NCBI GenBank assembly: GCA_963815495.1
Contig: CAWFGW010000007.1
Span: 434,001 to 498,000 of the forward strand
Length of the DNA stretch: 64,000 bases
Direction: 5' to 3'
Source of the DNA: CAWFGW01 sp963815495
GTDB taxonomy: Bacteria; Bacteroidota; Bacteroidia; Cytophagales; JAAEPT01
The notes under the pieces were generated by a model. The model searched no databases and was not told the origin of the DNA. It worked only from the letters and a program-made list of their open reading frames with translations. This document shows, piece after piece, positions 54,880 through 62,707 of the stretch; the first letter of the stretch is position 1; each line of letters opens with the position of its first letter. Made by a program: the position numbers and the translations under genes.

Positions 54880-55575
54880 ATGAGAAACAGAGAAGATAAA
54901 CTTGATGCCGAAGAATTATTAAAACTGTTTTCTGCATGCATTGATAATTCATTTAGTTTATTCAACCAAGCTCAAGAAATTGTTTTTCATAAAAGCGATG
55001 ATAAGTATGTAAGTTTAGGGTTGGCAGAACTAGCGCTAGAAGAATTAGGGAAATCATATAGTTGTTTAGCCTATTATTCAAATAGAGACAATATCGTTTG
55101 GAAAGAATTTTGGAAAGAGTGGCGTAATCACTTAGTAAAAGCACATCGGGCTTTTTTTTACGAATTTTTCTGTACATGGAGGATAGAAATAACTTCGCCT
55201 GGATTTGATGAATTTTTTCCTACTTCAAGAAAGAGTATCCCTACTGAAAAAGAAGCTTCTTTTTATGTTGATATTGACCCAATTACAAGAAAAATACATA
55301 ATCCGAAATTGGATATATCCAATGAAGAAAGCACGAATCGAGTAACCACATTGTTTGGGCTATTCAATTCTTCTTTTAAAGTTCGTGATTTAATAAATGA
55401 TAATTCACAATATCCAGAATACTTAAACGCTATTTCCGACTATGCTTTTTTGACCATTACAACAGAACTGTATCAGCAACAAGTTATAGAGACTTTAAAT
55501 AAGATGATTTCAGAAAACAACGATTATAATCGTGCAATTGAGGACATAAAATCATTATTTAATTCAAACTCTTAA
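54880..55575 (+). CDS. AbiV-family (HEPN-like) abortive infection protein (cassette 19)
   Basis: 231 residues, helical. The pattern LFNQAQEIVFHKSDDKYVS followed by LGLAELALEELGKSYS is the signature of the AbiV family (A..La..ALEELGK). AbiV of lactococci aborts phage infection by blocking translation. It is paired with a protease gene 13 bp downstream. Starts 19 bp after the cassette junction. Confidence 0.75.
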   Translation: MRNREDKLDAEELLKLFSACIDNSFSLFNQAQEIVFHKSDDKYVSLGLAELALEELGKSYSCLAYYSNRDNIVWKEFWKEWRNHLVKAHRAFFYEFFCTWRIEITSPGFDEFFPTSRKSIPTEKEASFYVDIDPITRKIHNPKLDISNEESTNRVTTLFGLFNSSFKVRDLINDNSQYPEYLNAISDYAFLTITTELYQQQVIETLNKMISENNDYNRAIEDIKSLFNSNS

Positions 55576-55588
55576 AAAATCACGCTTG

Positions 55589-56398
55589 ATGTTAGAAAAA
55601 ATAAATTTTGATCCTGAAATAGATTCTACAGTAGAGCAATTAACTAATGACTTCATTCATAAACATACCTGTCAAATAATAATAAAAAAGGACGGGAAGT
55701 TTTTACCACATGCATCTGGAGTATTAGTCAAAACTAATACCTCAAAATATCTACTTACAGCTGCACATGTAACCGAAAACATTGATTCTGGAATATTATT
55801 CATTCAGATTGGGACTAATAAATTCTCGATAATAGCTGGAGATTTACTTGAAACAGACCTTGAAAAAAGTAAAATAGATATTTGTATTATCCGCTTAAGT
55901 AAGGTTTTTACTAAAACGCTACCTGACTCCTATGTATTCTTACCAATCTCAAAATTCAGAGACCACAAAAAGACTATAGAAGCAACCCAATACTGTGTTA
56001 TGGGATATCCCGAAAAAAGTATACTTAAGTCTGAAATAGGTAAAGGATATATTGCTCAAGCGTTTTATTTAAAAGCAGCAAAAGAAAAAGTATATAACTA
56101 TTATGATTTTGATAAAGACTCATTTATAATACTCGAAATGAGTGGTAAAGGAAAAAACATAAAAACTGGTCAAATAGAAAAAAATGATAAGCACCTTTAT
56201 GGGCTTAGTGGATGTGGCTTGTGGCTTTTAATGATAAAAAAAGAAAACGATTCTTACTCAATCGATTATCGACTTATAGGTATTATGTCGGAATTTAGAA
56301 ACTCTAAATACTTTGTGCTTATTGGCATTAAAATAATTCATGTTATTAGTGGTTTATATCAATTCGGTGAGACTCATATAACTAAAAAAAACTCATAA
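55589..56398 (+). CDS. Trypsin-like serine protease (cassette 19)
   Basis: 269 residues with an apparent catalytic triad: H60 (LLTAAHVTEN), D97 (SKIDICIIRL), S207 (YGLSGCGLW). No signal peptide, so it is cytoplasmic, as in several defence systems where an intracellular trypsin-like domain is activated on infection. It follows the AbiV-like gene in the same cassette (54862-56583). The stop TAA lies inside the left core ACTCATAAC. Confidence 0.78.
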   Translation: MLEKINFDPEIDSTVEQLTNDFIHKHTCQIIIKKDGKFLPHASGVLVKTNTSKYLLTAAHVTENIDSGILFIQIGTNKFSIIAGDLLETDLEKSKIDICIIRLSKVFTKTLPDSYVFLPISKFRDHKKTIEATQYCVMGYPEKSILKSEIGKGYIAQAFYLKAAKEKVYNYYDFDKDSFIILEMSGKGKNIKTGQIEKNDKHLYGLSGCGLWLLMIKKENDSYSIDYRLIGIMSEFRNSKYFVLIGIKIIHVISGLYQFGETHITKKNS

Positions 56399-56591
56399 CA
56401 CTATATATGAAATTATAGCGGGCTCTGTGGGTTTTCAAAGGTTTGTGGTTACTTGTGAGCCAGCCAAATCTGCGATTTGGCATTTATGTCGAGAAGAAAA
56501 TTAAACGCCAAATCGCAGATTTGGCTTTGTGGTAAACTGTTAGGGCAACGCTATTTAGTCAGCTACAATTCATATATTTAACGTTGTAAGT
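56391..56591 (+). repeat. attC-like site 19 (family B)
   Basis: ACTCATAAC (56391-56399) complements the cassette start GTTATGAGT. Right core GTTGTAAGT (56583). Confidence 0.9.
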
Positions 56592-56615
56592 AATGCCGAA
56601 AAACCCAGAAACCGA

Positions 56616-57410
56616 ATGAAAAAAACAATATTCGAAATTACCAAAATGGACTGTCCTTCAGAGGAAAATCTAATCCGAATGAAATTGGACGGAATTTCAA
56701 GTATTGCGAATTTGGACTTTGATATTCCGAACCGAAAACTGACTGTTTTTCACAGCGGAGAATCCGACCAAATCGAAAAGTCCGTTATTGAACTAAATTT
56801 AGGCGGAAAGAAAATCTCGACCGAACAGACCGACCAAACAGAATTTAATGAAAATGCAAACCAAAAAAAGCTACTTTGGTCTGTACTTGCAATCAATTTT
56901 GCCTTTTTTATTATCGAAATGACAACAGGAATAATCTCAAAATCAATGGGTCTTGTTGCCGATAGTTTGGATATGCTTGCCGACAGTTTCGTATACGGAA
57001 TTAGCTTGTTTGCGGTTGGCGGAACGTTGATTAAGAAAAAGCGGATTGCAAAACTTGCTGGATATTTTCAAATAACACTTGCGATTATTGGATTTGTGGA
57101 AGTTTTAAGAAGATTTTTTGGAAACGAGAAACTTCCCGATTTTTCGACAATGATTATCGTTTCGATTTTTGCACTTATTGCAAACGGAATTTGTCTTTAC
57201 ATTTTGCAAAAGTCAAAAAGCAAAGAAGAGGCTCATATGAAAGCGAGTATGATTTTCACATCAAATGACGTGATTATCAATTTAGGAGTAATAATTGCTG
57301 GAATTTTGGTAAATTGGTTGAGTTCGAGCAAACCTGATTTGATTATCGGAACAATCGTTTTTGTTTTGGTAATTCAAGGAGCGTTTCGAATTTTGAAATT
57401 AAGTAAGTGA
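56616..57410 (+). CDS. CDF-type cation transporter with HMA-like N-terminal domain (cassette 20)
   Basis: 264 residues. Residues 1-70 resemble a heavy-metal-associated ferredoxin-like fold but with MDCPSEE instead of CxxC. Then five or six transmembrane helices of the cation diffusion facilitator type: LVADSLDMLADSF supplies the first D...D metal pair; in the later helix FTSNDVIINLGV the usual His of H...D is Phe. The transport site may therefore be altered. Sole gene of cassette 20 (56584-57611). Confidence 0.8.
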   Translation: MKKTIFEITKMDCPSEENLIRMKLDGISSIANLDFDIPNRKLTVFHSGESDQIEKSVIELNLGGKKISTEQTDQTEFNENANQKKLLWSVLAINFAFFIIEMTTGIISKSMGLVADSLDMLADSFVYGISLFAVGGTLIKKKRIAKLAGYFQITLAIIGFVEVLRRFFGNEKLPDFSTMIIVSIFALIANGICLYILQKSKSKEEAHMKASMIFTSNDVIINLGVIIAGILVNWLSSSKPDLIIGTIVFVLVIQGAFRILKLSK

Positions 57411-57423
57411 ATAAAAAAGCACT

Positions 57424-57620
57424 ACTTACAACAATGGCTATACGTAATGCGGGTTTTCTGCTAAACGAAAGGTCAGTGCATTTTAAGAAGTCCGCCAATA
57501 CTTTAATTTGGTATTTAAAGTGAATAAAATAAAAACAAAATATAAACTATTGGCTCAGTGCAAATTTGAAACTTTCCGCTTTCAAATCCCGCACTACGCA
57601 TAGCCGGGTCGTTGTAGAAA
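57424..57620 (+). repeat. attC-like site 20 (divergent inner arm)
   Basis: ACTTACAAC (57424-57432) complements the cassette start GTTGTAAGT. Right core GTTGTAGAAA (57611). Outer arms GGCTATACGTAATGCGGG and CCCGCACTACGCATAGCC; the inner arm is CCAATACTTTAATTTGG. Confidence 0.88.
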
Positions 57621-57627
57621 ATATCTC

Positions 57628-58311
57628 ATGAAATATTTACTTTTTATATTGACCCTTTTCTGTTTTCATTCAAAACTTTACTCTCAAAAATATGATTTGA
57701 GATTCACTAATTGTGAAAATAAAAAAGCATATAGTACTATTCGAGACTTTTACATCATCGATACACTACATAAATCTATTGACACATTAAAAACTAGCAA
57801 AAAAGGAATAGGAGAATTTGAATTATTAAACACTGAAAACAAGGTACTCGAATACAAAAATAAGTTCAATCAAAGAATTCAAATTAACCTAGCTTCTTTG
57901 AGCCCCTACACCACTAACAACCTATGCTGTGACAGTTTAAAATATACACACCTACCCTATATCGATCAATTAAAAGAATCTGATACACTTAACATCAAAT
58001 TTCATTCACGTGGATGTTTTCATATGGATTCATGTGAACTATTAATAACCAAACGAAATTCTGAAATCCAACTTGAACTATACAAGAAAGGAAAAATATC
58101 AAAGTCTAAAATACTCTCAGATCAAGATTTAATTGCTTTTAGGGTATTTGAAATGGAATTAATAAATCACTATATGACTTGGGGTGGATGTACTACTAAT
58201 GATGATTACATAATTACATTTAAATCGATTAAAAGGCATATAGGGGATGATTCTTGTAATTGGAATGGCATGCACAATCTATTAATCCTATATGGATTAC
58301 AAGAAAAATAA
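57628..58311 (+). CDS. Exported Cys-containing hypothetical protein (cassette 21)
   Basis: 227 residues with a signal peptide (MKYLLFILTLFCFHSKLYSQ). Several Cys (NLCCDSL, GCFHMDSCE, GGCTTND, DDSCNWN) suggest disulfides in the periplasm. No T9SS domain. Sole gene of cassette 21 (57612-58507). Family not recognised. Confidence 0.68.
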   Translation: MKYLLFILTLFCFHSKLYSQKYDLRFTNCENKKAYSTIRDFYIIDTLHKSIDTLKTSKKGIGEFELLNTENKVLEYKNKFNQRIQINLASLSPYTTNNLCCDSLKYTHLPYIDQLKESDTLNIKFHSRGCFHMDSCELLITKRNSEIQLELYKKGKISKSKILSDQDLIAFRVFEMELINHYMTWGGCTTNDDYIITFKSIKRHIGDDSCNWNGMHNLLILYGLQEK

Positions 58312-58312
58312 C

Positions 58313-58515
58313 TTTCTACAACACCATGTAAAAAACCATAGCTGGGATAGTAGTAAAACTGTAGCTGCTCCTCTCCTTGTCAAAGCGTCAATCTTGCAGA
58401 TTGACTCGCAGGTGTGGAAGTAATTTGCAAGTCAATCTGCAAGATTGACTTTGTGGGTTAACGAAACTATATTGTTATTTAAACCGCTACAGTTTTTACA
58501 TTTAACGTTATGTGT
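58313..58515 (+). repeat. attC-like site 21 (family A)
   Basis: TTTCTACAAC (58313-58322) complements the cassette start GTTGTAGAAA. Right core GTTATGTGT (58507). Inner arms GTCAATCTTGCAGATTGAC and reverse complement. Confidence 0.9.
58445..58475 (+). promoter_or_regulatory. Promoter-like element inside attC-like site 21
   Basis: TTG (58445-58447), 20 bp, TATATTGT (58468-58475), identical downstream box to site 16. Confidence 0.4.
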
Positions 58516-58530
58516 AACAACAATTAAACA

Positions 58531-59241
58531 ATGAAAGCATCTATTCTTCCCATATTATTGCATTGCACTCTATTCTTTAGCTATGGTCAACATCACAATG
58601 ACACTGCTCAACCTTTCGATGACGATATGAATCTTATTTTTGAAGACTTTGAGCTTATAATAAAAAACTTCACCCTTCCTGATTTATTATCTAGTCAATA
58701 TCATAGAGAAAAAGGTGAAAATGATACAATCAATCCCTATATGTTATATGACTCTGAAGATAACACACCTATTGGGCTAACAACTGATGAAGACACTTTA
58801 ATTCTACATGATAACATTGATCATGGAAATATATTCTCTGCCAATACCTTAATCATAACTCCCAAAAACGAAGAACTAAACTTCAAAATTCACTATTATT
58901 TTGATGCCTCTTTTGTCTATATTGACACCACTAACAATTATGAACTAATTGAAATACCTTTTTCAACCAAAAATCAAGAATTAACGAACAAGAATAATCA
59001 GTTCCAACTACCCTATGTCTATCCGATCAAACCACCTCTTGAGTTTATATCCACTCATAATCTAAATGACACAATAGTAAACACATCGGGTGATTGTGGT
59101 ACAATCATTCATTATCATAAAAACAAACAATTGTTGATTTCAGTTAGAAGAGCTACTATCCTAAGAATAGAAACTTTTAGACATGGTAAATTGACAAAAT
59201 CAAATTTCCTAAAAGTATATCATGAAGACCCCTGTTATTAG
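58531..59241 (+). CDS. Exported hypothetical protein (cassette 22)
   Basis: 236 residues, signal peptide MKASILPILLHCTLFFSYGQ, acidic beta-rich mature part, two Cys near the end (SGDCGTI, DPCY). Sole gene of cassette 22 (58508-59445). Function unknown. Confidence 0.66.
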   Translation: MKASILPILLHCTLFFSYGQHHNDTAQPFDDDMNLIFEDFELIIKNFTLPDLLSSQYHREKGENDTINPYMLYDSEDNTPIGLTTDEDTLILHDNIDHGNIFSANTLIITPKNEELNFKIHYYFDASFVYIDTTNNYELIEIPFSTKNQELTNKNNQFQLPYVYPIKPPLEFISTHNLNDTIVNTSGDCGTIIHYHKNKQLLISVRRATILRIETFRHGKLTKSNFLKVYHEDPCY

Positions 59242-59254
59242 CGAGTTATTAAAA

Positions 59255-59454
59255 ACACATAACACTCTGTATATTTCATGGCTGGCTAGTGGATTCGAAG
59301 CTTTTGTTCTTTGTAGAAATCCCGTCAATCTGCAAGATTGACTAGCTTTGGAGGACAAATTTAGCAAGTCAATCTTGCAGATTGACTCCGTGGTAAACCG
59401 AAATTTCACTACCTTGAATTCAGCCACGAAAACATACAGTCAACGTTGGCGAAC
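59255..59454 (+). repeat. attC-like site 22 (family A)
   Basis: ACACATAAC (59255-59263) complements the cassette start GTTATGTGT. Right core GTTGGCGAAC (59445). Confidence 0.9.
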
Positions 59455-59480
59455 ATGGCTCAATACCATTAACTTTTAAA

Positions 59481-59978
59481 ATGATGAAAAGAATCCTCTT
59501 GTATCTTATAGCCCCTTTTATTAGCCTAACATTAATGTCTTCTGGATGTGATTGTGACGAAAACAATGTCGATAATCATATTTCATTCACTTTTGAAAGT
59601 GATTCGACTAATAACTCTAAATTTTCTCCTAATGAAATTGACACCATTACTATTTATAAATTGAGAAAAAACACAACAGACAAATTAGATACGCTTTTAT
59701 ATAGCCCGTTATCCAACTATAACTACCTTAGTTTTTCCAACCTTTTCAAAGACACAATTAAATACACTTTATCAGATTACATAATCTCAATTAAAGATAG
59801 CCTATACTTCCATATTAAGGACTTTAGGATTGAAAGTGAAATTAAAGAATCTGGATGCGAGGACAATACAAAAAAAACAGTTGTAGTTAATGATGAACTT
59901 TTTGACCTTACTACTAATGATGTAGATGCAAGATCTTCTATTATTCTTAAAAAAAGCATGAGTAAAAAAATAGAATAA
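59481..59978 (+). CDS. Small lipoprotein (cassette 23)
   Basis: 165 residues; lipobox LMSSGCDCDENN. Acidic beta-rich mature domain. Sole gene of cassette 23 (59446-60170). No family recognised. Confidence 0.66.
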   Translation: MMKRILLYLIAPFISLTLMSSGCDCDENNVDNHISFTFESDSTNNSKFSPNEIDTITIYKLRKNTTDKLDTLLYSPLSNYNYLSFSNLFKDTIKYTLSDYIISIKDSLYFHIKDFRIESEIKESGCEDNTKKTVVVNDELFDLTTNDVDARSSIILKKSMSKKIE

Positions 59979-59980
59979 AC

Positions 59981-60179
59981 GTTCGCCAACATGGTCTATG
60001 ATGCCAAAGCGAAGTAGTAGGTTAAGCTACTCCTTCCCTATTTGCATCACCGCGAATTCTGCGAATTCGCAAAAAGTGTGAGAAATGTATTTTGCGAATT
60101 CGCAGAATTCGCTACTTTGAAAGCCTAAACGCACTACTACTAAATCACGCCACGGTTCTTACTCGAAGCGTTGTGTACA
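59981..60179 (+). repeat. attC-like site 23 (family C)
   Basis: GTTCGCCAAC (59981-59990) complements the cassette start GTTGGCGAAC. Right core GTTGTGTACA (60170). The outer arms differ from the other family C sites. Confidence 0.9.
60091..60119 (+). promoter_or_regulatory. Promoter-like element inside attC-like site 23
   Basis: TTTG (60091-60094), 18 bp, TACTTTG (60113-60119): full TANNTTTG match to the Bacteroidota -7 box with slightly short spacing. The next gene starts about 195 bp downstream. Confidence 0.45.
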
Positions 60180-60314
60180 ATCCCCCATTTTATGGGCGAA
60201 AATAATTTCTTGAAGAAACGTTTTTATTCAAGAAAATGAGATATTTATTCATAGAAAACAAAGACTACATTTACCTGATAATCAGCTAAATATAAAAAAT
60301 TCACTTAGAAGAGC

Positions 60315-61454
60315 ATGAAAAAATTATTAGTATTAGCTTTTTTGTCATTGACTTCAAGCATATTATTCGCTCAATGGTCGTACCTCGGTAATTCATCTGT
60401 TCAGGGTAGATGCTTAGCTTCAGATGGCTATAATTTATTTTTAGGGACAGATTATGGAGGAATTCTCCGTTCAAGTAATAATGGATTAACTTGGGATACT
60501 GTAAACAACGGGTTAACTCAGCGTGTCATAAGAGATATTGAAATTAGAGATTCAATTTTATTTGCTGGCACATGGAATGGATTATTTATCTCTAGTGATG
60601 GAGGACAATTATGGAAACAAATGAATAATGGAATAAGTAATCTAGATATAACCTCAATTGTTGCTAAAGACTCTTTGATACTAGCAGGAACTAATGGAGG
60701 AGGTATTTTCAAGTCTTTAGATACTGGCCGAAATTGGACAGCTATTAACAATAATTTGGAATCAAGTCAATTGAATGTTTTATCACTAGTTGCTGATTCA
60801 ACCACAATTTATGCTGGTACATATGTTGGTATAGTTAAATCTACAGATAATGGTAAGTCATGGAAATCTGTTAATGGAGTTAAAATTCAAACAACATCAA
60901 TAGATATTTACGATTCAATTATGATTGCTGGAACAATTGATGGTGTTTATAAATCTGAAAATAGAGGTGAAACATGGTTTAAATCAAGTTACGGAATTAC
61001 CGAAGACTACGTTACCGCAGTATTAATAGAAGATAAAATTATGTTTGCTGGAACATGGGGCGAAAGTATTTTTAATTCAATTGATAATGCAAGCTCTTGG
61101 ATTCCTAACAATACCAATTTTACAGGTAACTACATTTCGGACTTTACCATACACAACAACAAACTCATTGCAAGTACTTTATATGAAGGTGTTTGGGAAC
61201 TTTCAAATATTCTAGTCTTTCTTCCAGAAGAAACAAGTATTGAATTCAATAGTTTATTTCCAAACCCCGTTGCAGACCTTCTTCGTTTTAAGCAAACTCC
61301 TGATAGAGTGTCAATATTCAATTACATAGGAGAATTAAAAAAATCATATTTAGGACAAAAGGATATAAATATTTCAGAATTTGATCCTGGGGTATATATA
61401 ATCCTTATTGAAGAAAACAACCGAGTATATAAACGCAAATTTTTCAAGGAATAA
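60315..61454 (+). CDS. Secreted Asp-box propeller protein with T9SS sorting domain (cassette 24)
   Basis: 379 residues, signal peptide MKKLLVLAFLSLTSSILFAQ. About seven repeats with Asp-box-like motifs (SSNNGLTW, SSDGGQLW, SLDTGRNW, STDNGKSW, SENRGETW) form a beta-propeller, followed by a T9SS domain (FNSLFPNPVADLLRF). A complete T9SS cargo protein on a mobile cassette. It has an unusually long leader of 144 bp. Confidence 0.82.
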   Translation: MKKLLVLAFLSLTSSILFAQWSYLGNSSVQGRCLASDGYNLFLGTDYGGILRSSNNGLTWDTVNNGLTQRVIRDIEIRDSILFAGTWNGLFISSDGGQLWKQMNNGISNLDITSIVAKDSLILAGTNGGGIFKSLDTGRNWTAINNNLESSQLNVLSLVADSTTIYAGTYVGIVKSTDNGKSWKSVNGVKIQTTSIDIYDSIMIAGTIDGVYKSENRGETWFKSSYGITEDYVTAVLIEDKIMFAGTWGESIFNSIDNASSWIPNNTNFTGNYISDFTIHNNKLIASTLYEGVWELSNILVFLPEETSIEFNSLFPNPVADLLRFKQTPDRVSIFNYIGELKKSYLGQKDINISEFDPGVYIILIEENNRVYKRKFFKE

Positions 61455-61456
61455 AA

Positions 61457-61629
61457 TATACACAGCACGCTGTATATTTCATGGCTGGTTAGTGGTAAGC
61501 GAGTCTTTTGTTCTTCGTAGAAATTCTGTCAATCTTGCAGAGTGACTATTTGGTAATCCCGATAGCTATCGGGACGAAATTTCACTACCTTTAATTTAGC
61601 CACGAAAACATACAGTAAACGTTGTAGGT
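61457..61629 (+). repeat. attC-like site 24 (degenerate)
   Basis: Left core expected to read TGTACACAAC but is TATACACAGC; the family A inner arm is interrupted by an unrelated palindrome CCCGATAGCTATCGGG. The right half and right core GTTGTAGGT (61621) are intact. Confidence 0.8.
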
Positions 61630-61642
61630 AAAAACAAAAACT

Positions 61643-62418
61643 ATGAAGATTTTTCTACCATTCATTTTAATCATTCTACTTTATAGCAAAGGTACAAGTT
61701 GTGTTTGTCCATATTCTAATTACACTTTTTGTGAATCAGTCGATACCTCACAAGTAGATCTCGTTTTACTTGGTAAAGTGACTCAAATAATTGAATAGGG
61801 ATTAAACTTGAAGTAATTCATTCATACCATGGTATTCCTACAGAGGATACCATTACAGTTTGGGGGGACCCTGGTCTATTATGTAGAGCAAATCTAATGA
61901 ATTAAGAAATAGGAGAATATTTAGTTTTAGCTGTTGACCAAATTGGAGAACGAGGTGGATATAATGAAAAAGAGAAAGCTAAGCATTATGATATTGACGG
62001 GTGTGGATTATTCATTTTAACGTTTAAAAACCAAAATTCATACGATACGACAACAGTTAGTATAGATAATGGATTCATTTATGATTCAGTCAAGGAAATG
62101 CCTTTCGAAGATTTTAAAGAAATGATCCTTTCTAAATCTTGTGCGGGAAAAACACTAGGGATACAAAATAAAGAACAAGACTATAAATTGAAAATTTCAC
62201 CGAATCCAACATCAAATTATATTAACATCCAAGTAGATAAAAATTTGATTTCTAGCTTCGAAATTTTTGATTCAAATGAAACATCAGTAAAAAAATCAAC
62301 AGGCGTTCGAAAACAGCTTTTGACTATTGATTCAACTTCAATAAAAAAAGGTATATACTTTGTTCAAATAATAACCGATAGTGGTCTGATATTTAAGAAA
62401 AAAATAGTTTTTCAATAA
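61643..62418 (+). pseudogene. Decayed T9SS cargo gene in the last cassette
   Basis: Starts MKIFLPFILIILLYSKGTSC (signal peptide). An in-frame TAG occurs at 61796; the frame then shifts, continues as LEVIHSYHGIPTEDTITVW, has a second stop (TAA at 61903), and goes on to a T9SS domain (LKISPNPTSNYINIQ). One frameshift plus one nonsense codon inactivate it. The 106-residue frame at 62098 is only its 3' end. Cassette 25 starts at 61622. Confidence 0.85.
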
Positions 62419-62420
62419 AT

Positions 62421-62429
62421 ACCTACAAC
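62421..62429 (+). repeat. Truncated attC-like site 25 (left core only)
   Basis: ACCTACAAC is the exact complement of the cassette start GTTGTAGGT, but no matching arms or GTT core follow. The array therefore ends here. Confidence 0.75.
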
Positions 62430-62549
62430 AGGGCTTCCAAGAATAACTCAACCACTTCAGATACAATTACAAATCATTCATAATCATCATTTTTCTTTTG
62501 TTTTTAAGCGTATCGTTAATTTAAATTAGTCAAGGCAGAACAGAGATTG

Positions 62550-62622
62550 GCCTTTGGTATAATACACTCTAGATTTCTTGTTCACTCAATATTGCCTTTG
62601 GTATAATACACACTAGATTTCT
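62550..62622. repeat. Direct repeat pair, 29 bp
   Basis: GCCTTTGGTATAATACAC plus (T/A)CTAGATTTCT at 62550-62578 and again at 62594-62622 (44-bp period), differing at a single base. They lie in the 289-bp gap between the array end and the next chromosomal gene. Confidence 0.85.
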
Positions 62623-62707
62623 GTTAATTCATATAATAAAAGACTTTATAACAGTAATTAAATATAGTTTTGAAAAGGATTATTAGAAGAGTTTAAATTC
62701 GTGAGGT

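Larger units (their letters stand above)
30105..62429 (+). mobile_element. Integron-like element: recombinase plus 25-cassette array
   Basis: Recombinase, attI-like junction (G31283|TT) and 25 cassettes. Cassette ends, taken as the G of each GTT: 32145, 33007, 33971, 34935, 35839, 37149, 38945, 41524, 44209, 45173, 46107, 48090, 49955, 51127, 52463, 53470, 53932, 54861, 56583, 57611, 58507, 59445, 60170, 61621; the last cassette begins at 61622 and lacks its right end. Nearly all genes read in the + direction with short leaders. Apart from the ORF-less copies, cassettes differ in gene content but share a common site architecture, as in sedentary chromosomal integrons. Confidence 0.9.

Noticed and set aside
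31955..61629. CRISPR array
   Set aside because: Repeats are 70-200 bp, imperfect, separated by whole genes, and no cas genes are present.
62098..62418. A separate 106-residue gene
   Set aside because: It is the in-frame 3' end of the decayed cassette 25 gene and begins inside the protein without its own signal peptide.
31284..62429. Repeats as terminal inverted repeats of insertion sequences
   Set aside because: No transposase is found between them, and the site sequence is asymmetric with one defined GTT edge instead of symmetric outer ends.
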